From the NCBI GenBank assembly GCA_002338715.1, contig DDIR01000043.1, positions 1 through 55,735 on the forward strand: 55,735 nucleotides of DNA, in the 5' to 3' direction. Source of the DNA: Phycisphaerales bacterium UBA1845 (GTDB taxonomy: Bacteria; Planctomycetota; Phycisphaerae; UBA1845). Both the position numbers and the translations under genes were made by a program. This document shows positions 44,540-53,920 of the stretch, piece after piece. The notes beneath the pieces were generated by a model. It was not told where the DNA came from. It saw only the letters and a list, made by a program, of their open reading frames with translations, and made no database searches. How positions within the stretch are numbered: the first letter of the stretch is position 1; the number at the start of each line of letters is the position of its first letter.

Positions 44540-47200
44540 TTATTGATCAACATCCTCAGTCGTGTCGATCGGCTGCATCAAATTGCGGGCTTTCTCAACG
44601 AGTTCGATGAATCCTTCACGGTCGGTGGATCGATCGGTTCCGGTTGCGTTTTCCGCCAACTCCAGGATCTGATCGAACGCGACATCGCCGCGATGGTTTG
44701 AGTTTCGCAGGATCATGCCGAACGATGCGACGGCGGCTGCGAAGCGGAAATCGTCCGACGCCTCATCAATCGATCGCCCCTCGTCCAGCACCGGGTGTTC
44801 GAGCTTGGTGCTCGTGTCTTCGTCTGGCAACTTGTAGCGGACCTTCACCGTCATCAACTCGTCGTTGTCGATCAACTCAGGTGATGGGTTGGCGAGTTGG
44901 TACTTCAGCGGATCGACATCGGGAAGTTCCGACTGCTCACCAGCCGGGACGATTTCGTACAACGCGGTGACGGTGTGGCCCGCACCGATTTCGCCCGCGT
45001 CCTTGGTGTCGTCGTTGAAATCTTCCTTTGCCAGCATTCGATTCTCATAACCAATCAATCGATACGCTGCCGCGATCGCCGGGTTGAACTCGACTTGAAT
45101 CTTCACGTCTTTGGCGATGGTTACGAGCGTTCCGCCCATCTGTTCGACGAGGACTTTCTCGGCTTCGCGAAGCGTGTCGATGTACGCGTAGTTGCCGTTG
45201 CCCTTGTCGGCCAGCAGTTCGAGCGTGGCGTCCTGATAGTTGCCGCCGCCAAACCCGAGCACGCTCAGGAACACGCCGGTCTTGGCTTTCTCTTCGATGA
45301 GGCGGTGGAGGTCATCTTCGCTGGTGACGCCAACGTTAAAGTCGCCGTCCGTCGCGAGGATCACGCGGTTGGTTCCGTCTTTGATGAAGTTGTCAGCCGC
45401 AATTTGGTACGCCAGTTCGATGCCAGCCGCTCCGTTGGTTCCGCCACCCGGTTGCAGGTTGTCAATCGCGTCGAGGATGGTGCCACGGTTGTCGCAGGTG
45501 ATCGAATCGAGGACCAGACCCGACGCACCGGCATAGACGACGATGGCGACGCGGTCGTATTCATCGAGTTGATCGACCAGCATGGTCATGCTCTGCTTGA
45601 GCAGCGGCAGTTTGTTGGGTTGGTCCATCGAACCGGAGACGTCGATCAAGAACACCAGGTTGCTTTCGGGCCGCTCGTCGTTGGGGATTTCGTAACCCTG
45701 CAAACCGATGCGGGCGAGGCGGTGATTTCGATTCCACGGGCAGTCGGCCACATCGACATTGATCGAAAACGGTTCGTCGATGCTCGGCTGGGGATAGTCG
45801 TAGGCGAAGTAGTTGATGAATTCTTCAATGCGAACAGCATAGCGCGGTGGAAGCTGACCCGAATTGAGGAATCGCCGGGCGTTGGCATAGGAGGCCGTGT
45901 CGACGTCGATGGAGAAAGTGGACAAAGGTTCCCGCGCGACGGCTTTGAACGGATTCTCGCGGATGGGTGCATAGTGCTCGGTCGAGGATTCCCGAGGATA
46001 AACCGCATCAGGATTTCCGTCGCCGTCAGCGTCAACAAAATGCCACCAGCCGGATTGAATCGGATTGCCAATTTGTCCTGAAGGATCGAATCTTAGAAAG
46101 AATGCAGCTTGCGGTTCGATCGTATTCGTCAAGCTAATGTTCCCCACAGGGCTTTTGTGAAAACTCGCGTACCCGTCGCCGAAGAGTACGTTGACTCCGT
46201 TTGCTGACGTAGCGTCCCTGTTCGTAGAGGCAACGAGTGCAACACCGCCAGGATTCTTGCCGTCCATGTTGTCAAAGTAGAGGGCATCAAATGCCACCTC
46301 AGAATCGACAGTGAAGTCATCGCTTCCGTCACCTTTGATGACGTGCAGGTCCACAAGGTTCGGGAACTCATTGAGCGCAAGATCGTCATCAACGTTGTTG
46401 TAAGGGATGTCCGTCACGCCTTTGTAGTCAGCAGCGTTGAAGTTATTGCTGTCATCCAACGCACGCACCCAAAGTCCCCTGACTTTGTTCATGTTGATCG
46501 TCGGAGCTCTGTTGTCGGTTACGATGAAGCTGGAAGCATCGAGATCAACTTTCGCCCAATCTGCGCCGACAACCCCCGTCCCGCCTGAAACGTCGGCGTC
46601 TTGCGATGCTTTCCAACCCTGTTGTCCATCAATGAGGCCGTTTGTGATCACAGAATCATCCGCGTCACCATCACCCTCTCGACGATCACCCTGCCCTGAG
46701 TAGCCGAGAGCAGCCAGCCTGCGTCGCGATTCCTCTTGAGCCGCGGCCACAGCGATGTCTCGTGAATCGTGGATTTGAGCAGTGGAACAAACGTCCATCA
46801 TATCGCTGGGATCGGTAAGCACTGGAATGGCGACTGAGAACAGAAGGAATAGCGACGCGGCTACCCCCACGCCAATCCACGCAAATCTCTGCCCGGCAGT
46901 TAGTGGTTGCGCAGTTGCCAATTCGGACGCTTCGGTTTCGGCAATCTTCGATTCAATTCTGTCGCGGTGTGCTTGCGTCAATCCGACCATCGGTTCCTCT
47001 GCCAGCGCTTGCTTGAGCAGATCGGCTGTGTCTTGCACGGAGGCGATGGTTTCCTGCCACTCGGGGTTGGCTGACAGTTCGGATTCGAGGTTGGTTGCTT
47101 CTTCGTTTGACAGTTCGCCGAGGGCGTACGCGGTGATGCGCGGATCGTCTTCCGGGAACATCAAATCGTTGGTGTTGGTTTCGTTTGGCTTGTGGGTCAT
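44540..47200 (-). CDS. YfbK-type VWA protein with anti-sigma-like N-terminus and an H-X9-DG-like insert
   Basis: An 886-residue protein. ATG 47200 is chosen because GGAGG precedes it, and it overlaps the stop of the ECF sigma gene by four bases (ATGA). Residues 1-100 are helical and acidic, like an anti-sigma N-terminus (ITAYALGELSNEEATNLE), followed by one membrane helix at about 105-128. Residues about 150-420 hold a region that includes VLFGDGYASF near 340, the DG end of the H-X9-DG prepilin-associated motif, but with Ser where the His is expected. From about 430 comes the vWF_N-VWA-DUF3520 layout of YfbK: FSIDVDTASYANARRFL, then MIDAS Asp520 in IDVSGSM. It probably holds the sigma factor at the membrane until a signal releases it, while its outer part binds a ligand; this is inference from the coupling. 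Confidence 0.85.
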   Translation of the reverse strand: MTHKPNETNTNDLMFPEDDPRITAYALGELSNEEATNLESELSANPEWQETIASVQDTADLLKQALAEEPMVGLTQAHRDRIESKIAETEASELATAQPLTAGQRFAWIGVGVAASLFLLFSVAIPVLTDPSDMMDVCSTAQIHDSRDIAVAAAQEESRRRLAALGYSGQGDRREGDGDADDSVITNGLIDGQQGWKASQDADVSGGTGVVGADWAKVDLDASSFIVTDNRAPTINMNKVRGLWVRALDDSNNFNAADYKGVTDIPYNNVDDDLALNEFPNLVDLHVIKGDGSDDFTVDSEVAFDALYFDNMDGKNPGGVALVASTNRDATSANGVNVLFGDGYASFHKSPVGNISLTNTIEPQAAFFLRFDPSGQIGNPIQSGWWHFVDADGDGNPDAVYPRESSTEHYAPIRENPFKAVAREPLSTFSIDVDTASYANARRFLNSGQLPPRYAVRIEEFINYFAYDYPQPSIDEPFSINVDVADCPWNRNHRLARIGLQGYEIPNDERPESNLVFLIDVSGSMDQPNKLPLLKQSMTMLVDQLDEYDRVAIVVYAGASGLVLDSITCDNRGTILDAIDNLQPGGGTNGAAGIELAYQIAADNFIKDGTNRVILATDGDFNVGVTSEDDLHRLIEEKAKTGVFLSVLGFGGGNYQDATLELLADKGNGNYAYIDTLREAEKVLVEQMGGTLVTIAKDVKIQVEFNPAIAAAYRLIGYENRMLAKEDFNDDTKDAGEIGAGHTVTALYEIVPAGEQSELPDVDPLKYQLANPSPELIDNDELMTVKVRYKLPDEDTSTKLEHPVLDEGRSIDEASDDFRFAAAVASFGMILRNSNHRGDVAFDQILELAENATGTDRSTDREGFIELVEKARNLMQPIDTTEDVDQ

Positions 47201-47823
47201 GATGATTTCCTCCGGCTTATGTTGGCCGACGGGTTGATCGACAGTTGTTTGCGGACCGTTTTGATCGCGTGGTGCAGCAGGTAGCCGACGTTGCCCACGC
47301 TCGTCTGCATCACTTCGCTGATTTGCTGGTAGCTCATCTCGTTTTGAAAACGAAGTCGCAGCGCCTCCTGCTGATTGTCGGGCAGGTCGGCGACGATGGC
47401 GTGCAGTTGATCGACGGCTTCGGTGTGCTCGAGGTCCGCCGACGGTTGCCTTACCGTATTCGGTGCGGCGGAGTCGGCCGCGATGGAAAGTGTGTTGGCT
47501 TGCATGGTCTTCATCGGTTTTTCCTTGCGGAGCACATCGAGTGCCCGATTGCGACAGACGGCGAAAAGCCACGGCCCGATTTGACTAGTTGCGTCGCGAT
47601 CGTCATCGAGGCGGCCATTGGTTGAAGCCCCGTCGTTGCAACTGGACAGGTTGTCGCATGCTGATTGGTCGGAGCAAAAGCGTAGAAACGTTTCCTGCAC
47701 GACATCGCGCGCACCTTCCACGCTGCCCACAAGCCGCGTCGCATAACGCGTCAGTGGACCTTCGTATCGATCGAGGACGGCAAGCATCCAAGCCCGCCGG
47801 TCAGGTCGATGGTCGTCGGTCAT
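47197..47823 (-). CDS. ECF-type RNA polymerase sigma factor
   Basis: A 208-residue protein with sigma region 2 (RYATRLVGSVEGARDVVQETFLRF near 25-48) and region 4 (NQQEALRLRFQNEMSYQQISEVM near 149-171). Between them is an unusually long, Asp/Ser-rich connector (about 50-80). The gene ends by overlapping the start of the VWA protein by four bases, so the two are translationally coupled and that protein is the likely regulator. Target promoters are unknown. Confidence 0.9.
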   Translation of the reverse strand: MTDDHRPDRRAWMLAVLDRYEGPLTRYATRLVGSVEGARDVVQETFLRFCSDQSACDNLSSCNDGASTNGRLDDDRDATSQIGPWLFAVCRNRALDVLRKEKPMKTMQANTLSIAADSAAPNTVRQPSADLEHTEAVDQLHAIVADLPDNQQEALRLRFQNEMSYQQISEVMQTSVGNVGYLLHHAIKTVRKQLSINPSANISRRKSS

Positions 47824-47935
47824 GCAGAAAGCTCCGATCCAATCGCAACGGCTTCACCCATAATACGGGCGGGCAGTGGATTTCTTGGGTCGGATTTGAG
47901 ATTTCTTGAATTTCGGAAGGGCTGTGGGCTTCGCG

Positions 47936-49561
47936 CTATGGAGCGGCGAGTTCAATTGTAAAGGATGCGAAATCCGCAAGATCGACGTCGCCATCCTGCT
48001 GCATGTCGGCATGGACGCAGGAGGATATGGTTGGTATTCCACCGCCGGGGCCGGTGATGCAGTCCACGTACTCGGCAATGTCAGCCGACGTCACCAGTTT
48101 GTCGCCCGTGACATCGCCAAGGTCGCCATCGAGGGGCGTGCAAACCGGATCGCCACCGCCGATAATCGTCGTCACCTGGTCGAAGCCGGAAAGAACCGTT
48201 GGGGGCAACAGAGCGCCCGGAAGGGGCGCAACGACTCCGGTGTCCGGATGAATCTCGAAGAGCGCGGCAGATGTTGAACAAGCCATGAAGGGCGACCCGC
48301 TGGGGTGAAACGAGAGCGCCGAAAATTCGGGCGGGGCGTTGAGCGAAACCGGAGTGATGTCGCCCGAGTTTACGTCAACCGTACCAAGCGATGTGCCAGT
48401 TGAAAAATAGAGCAGACCACTGACCGGGTCGAACGCCATTCGTGCGTTCGTGCCCGAGAACGAAATCTGCCCCCAACCCGTAGGCGTCACCAAGCCAGAA
48501 TTTACGTCGACGGTTCCAAAGAATCCAATGCCCGGAACCAGCCATTCATAGATGCAGTACAGATTCCCGTTGGCGTCAAAGGCAATGTCCTCCAATCCAG
48601 GCAGCGCAAGCGGATCGGAATTGGCAATGGCAGTGAGCGATGTCACGGCTCCGGTGTTTGGATCGATCGTGCCGAGAAATTCGGTGCCGCCGCCCTCGTC
48701 GATCACATAGATTTCATTCGATTCGGGATGAACAGTCAGCGCATGTCCGCTCGCGCCGATGTCGAAACTTCCCGGGCTGTCCCAACTGCCGCCACCGGTC
48801 AGATCGAAATTGCGGTGAACGGTATTGGATTCACGATCGACGGCGTAGTACGCCGTTTGAAGGACCGGGTCTCCTGGGTCAGTGCATTCCAATAGACGCA
48901 ACTCGAGATCCCACGACGCGCCTTGCCCGCCGGAGTTTCCGTCGAAGGCTTCCGCATCCGCTACCGAGTTGACCCGAAATGTGTATGTGCCGGCTTCAAC
49001 GAGGAACTGTTTGTCAAAATGAAATTCGTCGCTCGAACCTTGAACGAACTTATCGTATGAGAAGAAATTAGGACCGTTCAATGTCACCAAGACTTGTCCG
49101 AAGTTTGACGACTCGGCATAACCCGTCAGCTCTACCGTGCCGGGCTCGTCGAGAATTAGAACAACCGAGAAGTCTGACAACGCATCCGATTCTGCCATGG
49201 AAACGGCGCCCATTGCAGATGCCGAAGCACCGACTCTCCCGCCAACGGTGATTCGATTGGTTGCAAGAATTGAGCACTGACTGGCAATTGTAACGGCTTC
49301 TGCTTCAACAATCGGGGTGGACGATGGGTCGACATGAGAGGCGAGTGCTTCGGTTTGCGATTCGAACAATCCAAAATCCGATGCAGCTGCTTCGTCTGAA
49401 TCAGTGTGCGATTCTTTAAGCGTTCCCGCTACGGAAACCGAATTCGTGCTTCTGAATTGGTTGGCGATTTCCCAACTGTCCGCCAATGCGTCCCGCGCTT
49501 GCACCGTCAGGCCAAACACGCCAAGCAGAAAGCACTTCGACACACGATCGCATCTTCGCAT
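47936..49561 (-). CDS. Secreted propeller-like protein with dockerin-like C-terminus
   Basis: A 541-residue protein; ATG 49561 is preferred because a signal peptide follows (residues about 9-28) and an earlier ATG adds only polar residues. Residues about 30-215 form a beta-rich domain with a DUF-like texture (VELTGYAESSNFGQVLVTLNG). Residues about 230-475 look like a propeller of repeating units built on IDPNTGAV, VDVNSGLV and VDVNSGDI, common in secreted proteins that resemble DUF4394 or quinoprotein-like propellers, but without a ligand signature. The C-terminus (about 485-541) has dockerin-like calcium loops (GDVTGDKLVTSADIAEYV and ADMQQDGDVDLADFASF). It is upstream of, and on the same strand as, the sigma factor gene, 112 bases away. 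Confidence 0.8.
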   Translation of the reverse strand: MRRCDRVSKCFLLGVFGLTVQARDALADSWEIANQFRSTNSVSVAGTLKESHTDSDEAAASDFGLFESQTEALASHVDPSSTPIVEAEAVTIASQCSILATNRITVGGRVGASASAMGAVSMAESDALSDFSVVLILDEPGTVELTGYAESSNFGQVLVTLNGPNFFSYDKFVQGSSDEFHFDKQFLVEAGTYTFRVNSVADAEAFDGNSGGQGASWDLELRLLECTDPGDPVLQTAYYAVDRESNTVHRNFDLTGGGSWDSPGSFDIGASGHALTVHPESNEIYVIDEGGGTEFLGTIDPNTGAVTSLTAIANSDPLALPGLEDIAFDANGNLYCIYEWLVPGIGFFGTVDVNSGLVTPTGWGQISFSGTNARMAFDPVSGLLYFSTGTSLGTVDVNSGDITPVSLNAPPEFSALSFHPSGSPFMACSTSAALFEIHPDTGVVAPLPGALLPPTVLSGFDQVTTIIGGGDPVCTPLDGDLGDVTGDKLVTSADIAEYVDCITGPGGGIPTISSCVHADMQQDGDVDLADFASFTIELAAP

Positions 49562-49807
49562 TTCATCCGCCTTTGTTTGCAACAAGCGTCCCAATCGTTA
49601 CTCGCTGAACGGGGAGTTCGCTGCGAGCCTTGGTGTGCCCACGATTGTACCAAATGCAGACGTCAGTTGGCACCCGGTATGTTCCAGCCGATGCTCAAAC
49701 ACGAATCGCTATTGATTTCGAACTATGTATTAATTAATACGTTAAGAGTATTGCCAAACGTCTCGGCCACATGGGTTCGCCCTGATTTATGGAATTTTGA
49801 AACCTAC

Positions 49808-49845
49808 AAAAACACCCCGCAGCCGCTTTCGCAGGCCACGGGGTG
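49808..49845 (-). terminator. Rho-independent-type terminator for the TadG-like gene
   Basis: Read on the minus strand, CACCCCG (49845-49839) pairs with CGGGGTG (49819-49813) around an inner, partly paired stretch centred on GCGAAAGC. TTTTT (49812-49808) follows. It lies about 40 bases after the stop of the gene at 49883. Confidence 0.7.
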
Positions 49846-49882
49846 GGCGATGGTGCTTGGGTTGTGGGCGAGCCTTGTCGAA

Positions 49883-51736
49883 TTACTTGATCAATTCGAC
49901 CGGTCGCGTTCCTCCGAGTTTCTTGAAGATCGCTTCCAACTGATCGCTATAAGCGTCGATGGTTCCTTCGGCGTGGAAGTGCTCACCGCGACCGATTTCT
50001 GCGATCTGCGACATCAGCGCGGTGTCGGAGTCTGAACCAACACTGACCGCGAAGATACGAATGCCTTGCGCTGCGGCTTCCTCGGCCATCTGCCGGGCGT
50101 AGATCGGACCATTGGTGTAGTCACCCGTACCACCCCATGCCGAAACGTTGGCCTTACCGTCGGTGAGAAGAATCATCACCTTTCGCGACGTGTGTCGTGC
50201 GCGGACGCTGGTCAATTCTTCGATGCCTCGGGTGATGCCGCCACCCATGTTGGTCCACGCATCGTAGTGACCGGCTTGCATCTCATTCAGACGATTCTTA
50301 ACGGATTCATAATCGTCGGTCAGGTCGATTTCGTGACGGGCAGACTGACCGTAGATTTCGAGCGACAGACGATCATCGGTATCGAGCGTTTCGATGAGGT
50401 CGGCCATGTGCGTCACGGCATCCTTGACGGCCTGCATTGGCTGAGCCGGCACGTTGGCGAGGTCGGACGTTTCGGCGTGCGACTCACGCGTTTCGAGCAG
50501 GTAGTTGGTAAACGTCTTGAGCCCGAACCGATAGCGGAAGTCCGAGTCGGCTTTGTAGGCACCGCTTGAGGTCTTGCCGACGAAGCTGATGTAGTCGGTC
50601 CATGAACCCTGCTCAAACGGATAGTCCACCAGCCAGGTCAACTCGCTGCTGGAGACCATCCCGTTGCCGTTTCCATTCTTGCGCTGGTTGTAGGGGATGT
50701 CTTCCCACAAACCGTTGTTCATTCCGCTATCCCAGCGGGCCAACCCAAGGGCGACAGCCACACGCTCTTCCCACGCACCGTTTCCGTCGTAGTCGTTGGA
50801 CATGAGTGCGTCGATTTCGGCGTTGCTATATCCAGCATCCGCGTACCAATCCTCAAGGTCGTTGTCATACCAGTTCTTGTTCTTCTGGTACTTGCGCAGG
50901 GCGGGATCATTTGCCGGTTCGTAGGTCTGCGTGATCGAGTTGCCCCAGTAGTACATCAGCCCAAACGTCGGACCGGCCACTTCACCCGTGTTAAGAACGC
51001 CAGGGTCGGTTCCGCTGTTGCCCGGTCCACCGGGGAAGTAACCCGGAGGCGGTGGGGGATTGCCGGGGTCGCCGATTGCATACGGATGAACACCATCGCC
51101 GATTCCCCAGGTGCCACGTGAAATCGGAAGCGCTTCCCAGACGTCAAACAAGTTGATGTCCGTCTTCTTGAAGTTGCCGAGTTCACTGTCGTCGTTGTGG
51201 GATGACGAAAGGTCTGCGACGATCGCGATGTCCCGTGGCACCATCATGGCAATCGCTTCGGCTTCCACATCGGTGGACTGCTTGCCGAAGATTCGTGCGA
51301 AGTAGAGTTGGAGCGCGCCGTTGGCGCTGCCCGTCGTCTTTTTCATGACGACCCGAACGGCGTCCGGAAACTCCGTGGTCGGCTGAAAGTCGTATGACCC
51401 GTTCTGCTCGTTGTACACGGCGCGTCCAAACTGGATATCGGCATCTGAAACAGAGACCGACTCCTGGAGCACCTTGTTCGCCTGGACGATCCGGTGAGCC
51501 TCTTCACGTGCGAGTGCCATCGGATCGCCCTCATCAAACGACGCCAGCTTGGACGAAGCGGCCAATGCGGCAGCGTCAGCCGTTCGCTGGAGGTCGGTCT
51601 TGGCGTTGTAAATCACCCCGACGTCGATGGTCAGCGCTGCGAAGCCCATGATCGCGGTCATCGAAACCGCAACCTGAACCGCCACCGCACCTCGACGTCG
51701 ATGGTTGACCCTGAATCCGTTCGTGTTCGTTTGCAT
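49883..51736 (-). CDS. TadG-like protein with von Willebrand A domain
   Basis: A 617-residue protein; ATG 51736 precedes the conserved basic-then-hydrophobic N-terminus, with GGAGG ten bases upstream. Residues about 13-40 form the TadE/TadG helix (RRRGAVAVQVAVSMTAIMGFAALTIDVG), followed by RTADAAALAASSKLA. A VWA domain starts with the MIDAS motif DLSSS at Asp175. Between about 185 and 420 it carries a large insert with a poly-Pro stretch (NPPPPPGYFPGG) and an EF-like SNDYDGNGAWEER. The VWA fold then resumes (AVKDAVTHMADLIETL, RKVMILLTDGKANV). TadG proteins assemble Flp pili or are presented in the envelope. No other tad gene is in the window. Confidence 0.85.
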   Translation of the reverse strand: MQTNTNGFRVNHRRRGAVAVQVAVSMTAIMGFAALTIDVGVIYNAKTDLQRTADAAALAASSKLASFDEGDPMALAREEAHRIVQANKVLQESVSVSDADIQFGRAVYNEQNGSYDFQPTTEFPDAVRVVMKKTTGSANGALQLYFARIFGKQSTDVEAEAIAMMVPRDIAIVADLSSSHNDDSELGNFKKTDINLFDVWEALPISRGTWGIGDGVHPYAIGDPGNPPPPPGYFPGGPGNSGTDPGVLNTGEVAGPTFGLMYYWGNSITQTYEPANDPALRKYQKNKNWYDNDLEDWYADAGYSNAEIDALMSNDYDGNGAWEERVAVALGLARWDSGMNNGLWEDIPYNQRKNGNGNGMVSSSELTWLVDYPFEQGSWTDYISFVGKTSSGAYKADSDFRYRFGLKTFTNYLLETRESHAETSDLANVPAQPMQAVKDAVTHMADLIETLDTDDRLSLEIYGQSARHEIDLTDDYESVKNRLNEMQAGHYDAWTNMGGGITRGIEELTSVRARHTSRKVMILLTDGKANVSAWGGTGDYTNGPIYARQMAEEAAAQGIRIFAVSVGSDSDTALMSQIAEIGRGEHFHAEGTIDAYSDQLEAIFKKLGGTRPVELIK

Positions 51737-52303
51737 AGCCTCTTTCCTCCCCACCGCCTTTTCGCCCTCCACCCCTTCACCGGCAATTCCGTCGTTTGCC
51801 AGATGGGGTCGCAGAGCGACACATCATGTCAGTCGAAAATTACGATTGCGGATTCGCGACGTGCAAACATTTGGGCGGTGCGGAAGCCTTTGCGTAAAGT
51901 AAGGGCAAACACGATAAATCTGGGGGAACGATGGGCAGCTGCCGATGTCGGCAATCGGTTACGGCTGTGTCATATACTGGCACTTCACGTTTCCCCTTCC
52001 ACGGGGTGTCTGGTGCAGGATCATTGGGTTATCGGGCGGATCAAAAGCTGAATTGGTGAACGCGGTCTGACCTGTGTATACGACTGAATCGCGGGAGTCG
52101 GACGTTGCGGTGACGCCAAAATTTTTTTGCGGCAAACCTGTGATGCGTCTGATAAGCGCAGGGGAGTTGGACGACTGACGTTTGCGTCGCGCTGTGCCGA
52201 TTGGGTTTTCTTGGATGGGGAAGATGCACGTTTTCCCCCTGGATTCCCGCTTGCGCGGGAATGATGGCGTTCGGACATCGTTACGTTTGAACAGTACGAC
52301 GTT
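51737..52303. other. Intergenic region with a palindromic repeat, no gene
   Basis: Between the TadG-like gene and the PilZ gene, both on the minus strand. Apart from the repeat at 52241-52265 there is a CCAAAATTTTTTTGCGG stretch near 52117-52133 that could form a weak hairpin. No coding frame with family text was seen. Confidence 0.5.
52241..52265 (-). repeat. Short palindromic intergenic repeat (ATTCCC-n8-GGGAAT type), copy 2
   Basis: ATTCCCGCTTGCGCGGGAAT has perfect six-base outer arms plus inner GC pairs. In the reverse orientation it matches copy 1 at 32585-32609 over about 23 of 25 bases. It lies about 40 bases after the stop of the PilZ gene, so it may also act as that gene's mRNA end. 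Confidence 0.65.
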
Positions 52304-52693
52304 TTAGCCGGCAAGGCGGCGGGCTGCGATCGGTGCTTTGGTTTCAAACTCAACGCCGACGATTTGTCCACCGAGCGTGTTGGTCGTGTGGACGACGCGG
52401 CCAATAACACTGCGCGTGTTGTTACCGGCGCAGATTTCCAGACGCGTGTGCTGATCTATTTTCTGGCGGGAAAGGAATCCGACGCCGCCAAGCGAAACGT
52501 CGCGGGCTTTTACCATGATGACGAGGCCCTTGTCGGGACCGGTCAGGATACGGATGGCCAGCGTTGCATTCCAGGTCGTGCGGGCGAAGGCGCGTTTGCC
52601 CTGATAGTTATCGGTGGTTCCACAGCGACGTGCATCCTGAACCCATTCTTCGACGACCGGTGATGTGGCCAACTTGCGTGACGTGCAGAACAT
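52304..52693 (-). CDS. PilZ domain protein
   Basis: A 129-residue protein with AAGGAGAGG a few bases before ATG. It is a single PilZ domain: RAFAR at about 34-38 supplies the R-x3-R motif and DVSLGGVGF at about 65-73 the D/N-x-S-x2-G motif of c-di-GMP binding. GRVVHTTNTLGGQIVGVEF forms the closing strands. It should bind c-di-GMP in the cytoplasm and pass on the signal to motility, envelope or exopolysaccharide functions. It lies upstream of the TadG-like gene on the same strand but 567 bases away, so it is probably a separate unit. Confidence 0.87.
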   Translation of the reverse strand: MFCTSRKLATSPVVEEWVQDARRCGTTDNYQGKRAFARTTWNATLAIRILTGPDKGLVIMVKARDVSLGGVGFLSRQKIDQHTRLEICAGNNTRSVIGRVVHTTNTLGGQIVGVEFETKAPIAARRLAG

Positions 52694-53126
52694 GGTGCCT
52701 CTCCTTCCCTCCCCTTGGCGATGCGGTGACGATCACCGACATTCACAACGCCCAACTGTGGGGTCTATTGTCGGGGCGTCGATTTGAACCTTTCCGAGGA
52801 ATCGAACAATTTTGAAAAATGCCACTGAGTGACACTCAACGCCGGATGGAAGCGAAAATACCCTCGTTGAGGGTCCCAGTTTCGAGGGGGGATCGCCCGC
52901 GGACGGGCGGTCGGTGATGGCGCCAGCCAACCTTGGGGCGAGGTCATCCGGATCAAGCAATGCGGCGATCGGAACCACCGGTTTTCAAAGGGGCGGTTGA
53001 ATATTTCGCCTTGCAGCGTGAAGCCGCTCGAGGCATTGGGCTCGAGGGGCGTTTCGCGCGTGGGGTTCTGGCTAATACCACGTGATTTCGTTGACACGCA
53101 TGGGGGTCTGAGTAGACTTATCGGTC
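52694..53126. other. Intergenic region between divergent genes
   Basis: No convincing reading frame. A hairpin with arms GATCGCCCG (52891-52899) and CGGGCGGTC (52904-52912) and a four-base loop is present without a T-run. It must hold the promoters of the PilZ gene and of the secreted protein at 53127. Confidence 0.5.
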
Positions 53127-53792
53127 ATGAAGAACCGACTCGCCCATCTGGTATGCCTCGCGGGACTTATGGTCTGTGCAGGGTTGGTTTGTGCAACGCC
53201 AGCCGTCGCCGCCCCTGAAGCGAGCAAGATTGCCCGCCGCTGGCAGTTGGACATCGAATTCCACGACCTCGAACGGGTAAGCGTCACCCTGCCCGGTGAC
53301 AACAAGCCCACGGCCTACTGGTTCATGCTTTACACCGTGACCAACAACACGGGCGAAGACATTGAGTTTTATCCCACGTTCGACCTGGTGACATCCACCT
53401 TGCAGGTGATCCCAGCCGGCGAAGCGGTAAGCCCGACCGTCTATGACATCCTCAGGGAGCGGTACAGCAAGCTTTACCCATTTTTCCGCGATCCAATCCG
53501 GGTCCATGGCAAGCTTTTGCAAGGCGAGGACCACGCCCGGACCTCGGTGGCCGTTTTCCGCGATTTCGACCCGAAAGCCGACAGCGTGACCGTTTATATC
53601 GCCGGGCTCTCTGGCGAGTTTGCTAAAGCCGCGAACCCCATGTTTGACCCCAAAAAGCCCGAATCGAGCGACAATCCGCGGTTCTTCCCCCTTCGCAAGA
53701 CCCTGGCTGTCACCTATGATATTCCCGGTGATGAGGTGACCCGAGCCGCTTCCACGCCGATCCGCCGCCTCCGCGAATGGATCATGCGGTAG
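53127..53792 (+). CDS. Secreted protein of unknown function
   Basis: A 221-residue protein with a signal peptide (about 1-28, ending AVAA). Residues about 36-180 appear to be one beta-sandwich-like domain with YWFMLYTVTNNTGEDIEFYPTFDLVT near 63-88, a pattern of conserved extracytoplasmic planctomycete proteins of unknown role. No catalytic motif was seen. A basic C-terminal end (RRLREWIMR) is not a membrane helix. It lies 128 bases before rpmA on the same strand but is probably not co-transcribed in a functional sense. Confidence 0.7.
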   Translation: MKNRLAHLVCLAGLMVCAGLVCATPAVAAPEASKIARRWQLDIEFHDLERVSVTLPGDNKPTAYWFMLYTVTNNTGEDIEFYPTFDLVTSTLQVIPAGEAVSPTVYDILRERYSKLYPFFRDPIRVHGKLLQGEDHARTSVAVFRDFDPKADSVTVYIAGLSGEFAKAANPMFDPKKPESSDNPRFFPLRKTLAVTYDIPGDEVTRAASTPIRRLREWIMR

Positions 53793-53920
53793 GGCAAATT
53801 CCTCCGTGATTTCTCCCGAATCGTCGATTTGAATGATTTCGGTATATTGTTACAGTGATGGGCTCAGCCGGCGGTCGCGACGATCGCCTGAATATGTTCG
53901 GTCTCGGTTGGAGTTGTTTG

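Noticed and set aside
53855..53920. N-terminal extension of bL27
   Set aside because: The extension overlaps no family text; bL27 starts [10 protein letters not shown] at 53921.
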